Of a DNA stretch of 12,209 nucleotides, positions 12,160 through 12,209 are shown one piece after another. A program made the translations under genes and the position numbers. Source of the stretch: an uncultured Clostridia bacterium (GTDB taxonomy: Bacteria; Bacillota; Clostridia; Christensenellales; Borkfalkiaceae). The stretch covers positions 1 to 12,209 of the forward strand of contig CANRFK010000159.1 in the NCBI GenBank assembly GCA_947629875.1, written 5' to 3'. The notes beneath the pieces are model-generated. The model worked only from the letters and a program-made list of their open reading frames with translations. It did no database searches and was not told where the DNA came from. Position 1 is the stretch's first letter; each line of letters starts with the position of its first letter.

Positions 12160-12209
12160 ATGCAAGAGCAAAATAATACCACAAACAGTTTAGCACATAC
12201 GAAATGGAA
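12160..12209 (+). CDS. tnpA: IS200/IS605 family transposase TnpA, N-terminal fragment
   Basis: Only the first 16 codons are in the window, reading MQEQNNTTNSLAHTKW. The segment SLAHTKW is the usual start of Y1 (HUH) single-strand transposases of the IS200 group, normally followed by NCKYHxVFxPKYRR, which would lie past the window edge. TnpA would be about 130-150 residues and cut single-stranded element ends with one tyrosine. The ATG follows GGAGG at 12148-12152, which is held in the leader stem. The catalytic residues cannot be checked here, so the call rests on this motif and the leader structure. Confidence 0.75.
   Translation, partial: MQEQNNTTNSLAHTKW

Larger units (their letters stand above)
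12021..12209 (+). mobile_element. IS200/IS605-like element, left end (truncated by window)
   Basis: The region from just before a 10-bp palindrome to the window end has the layout of an IS200-type left end: a subterminal hairpin (12033-12055), an untranslated leader with a long inverted repeat, then tnpA. The exact left boundary is not visible because these elements have no terminal inverted repeats; the given start is an estimate within about 20 bases. The right end lies outside the window. Confidence 0.7.

Noticed and set aside
1..12209. CRISPR arrays, tRNA or rRNA genes.
   Set aside because: No regularly spaced short repeats, cloverleaf-like sequence or rRNA-like stretch was seen on either strand.

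Overview
The window is a chromosomal segment of a GC-rich, Gram-positive-type anaerobe, most likely an uncultured gut clostridium (Clostridia). Supporting signs are strong Shine-Dalgarno sites, sigma-A-type promoters, many short hairpin-plus-T terminators, a clostridial-type pyruvate phosphate dikinase, an AzgA-type purine permease and an IS200-like element. Taxonomy is inferred from gene content and cannot be fixed from sequence alone. Most of the window is GC-rich; the gene at 3505-4041 is visibly AT-richer.

Left part (1-3350). The 3' end of an alpha/beta hydrolase meets a minus-strand cluster across a perfect 22-bp two-way terminator. The cluster reads, from its promoter near 3343, SecB-like chaperone, purine permease, histidine phosphatase, ASCH-domain protein. 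A terminator hairpin directly abuts the permease ribosome binding site. The last two genes overlap by 4 bp.

Middle (3400-7470). A divergent promoter drives a 4-bp-overlapping pair: a small Cys-rich protein resembling phage/polymorphic-toxin DUF6883-type proteins, and a protein with two internal KOW/DUF4926-like repeats. Next come two paralogous lipoprotein cassettes, each with its own promoter, leader, gene and UUCG terminator, lying in direct orientation on either side of a MATE efflux gene. Both cassette promoters have consensus -35 and -10 boxes separated by a run of G, 10 in one copy and 9 in the other. This is the architecture of phase-variable promoters.

Right part (7470-12209). It holds ppdK, an AbiH-type phage-defence gene, about 360 bp without a convincing gene, a small three-helix membrane protein, and the left end of an IS200/IS605-like element. 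The start of the element's tnpA sits behind a 14-bp inverted repeat that buries its Shine-Dalgarno site.

The permease, the ASCH protein and ppdK are housekeeping or metabolic genes. The 3.4-7.5 kb and 10.3-12.2 kb stretches look accessory: a candidate toxin/immunity-like pair, duplicated surface lipoproteins, a defence gene and a transposon. The best candidates for something undescribed are the paired G-tract lipoprotein promoters and the 3505-4544 gene pair.
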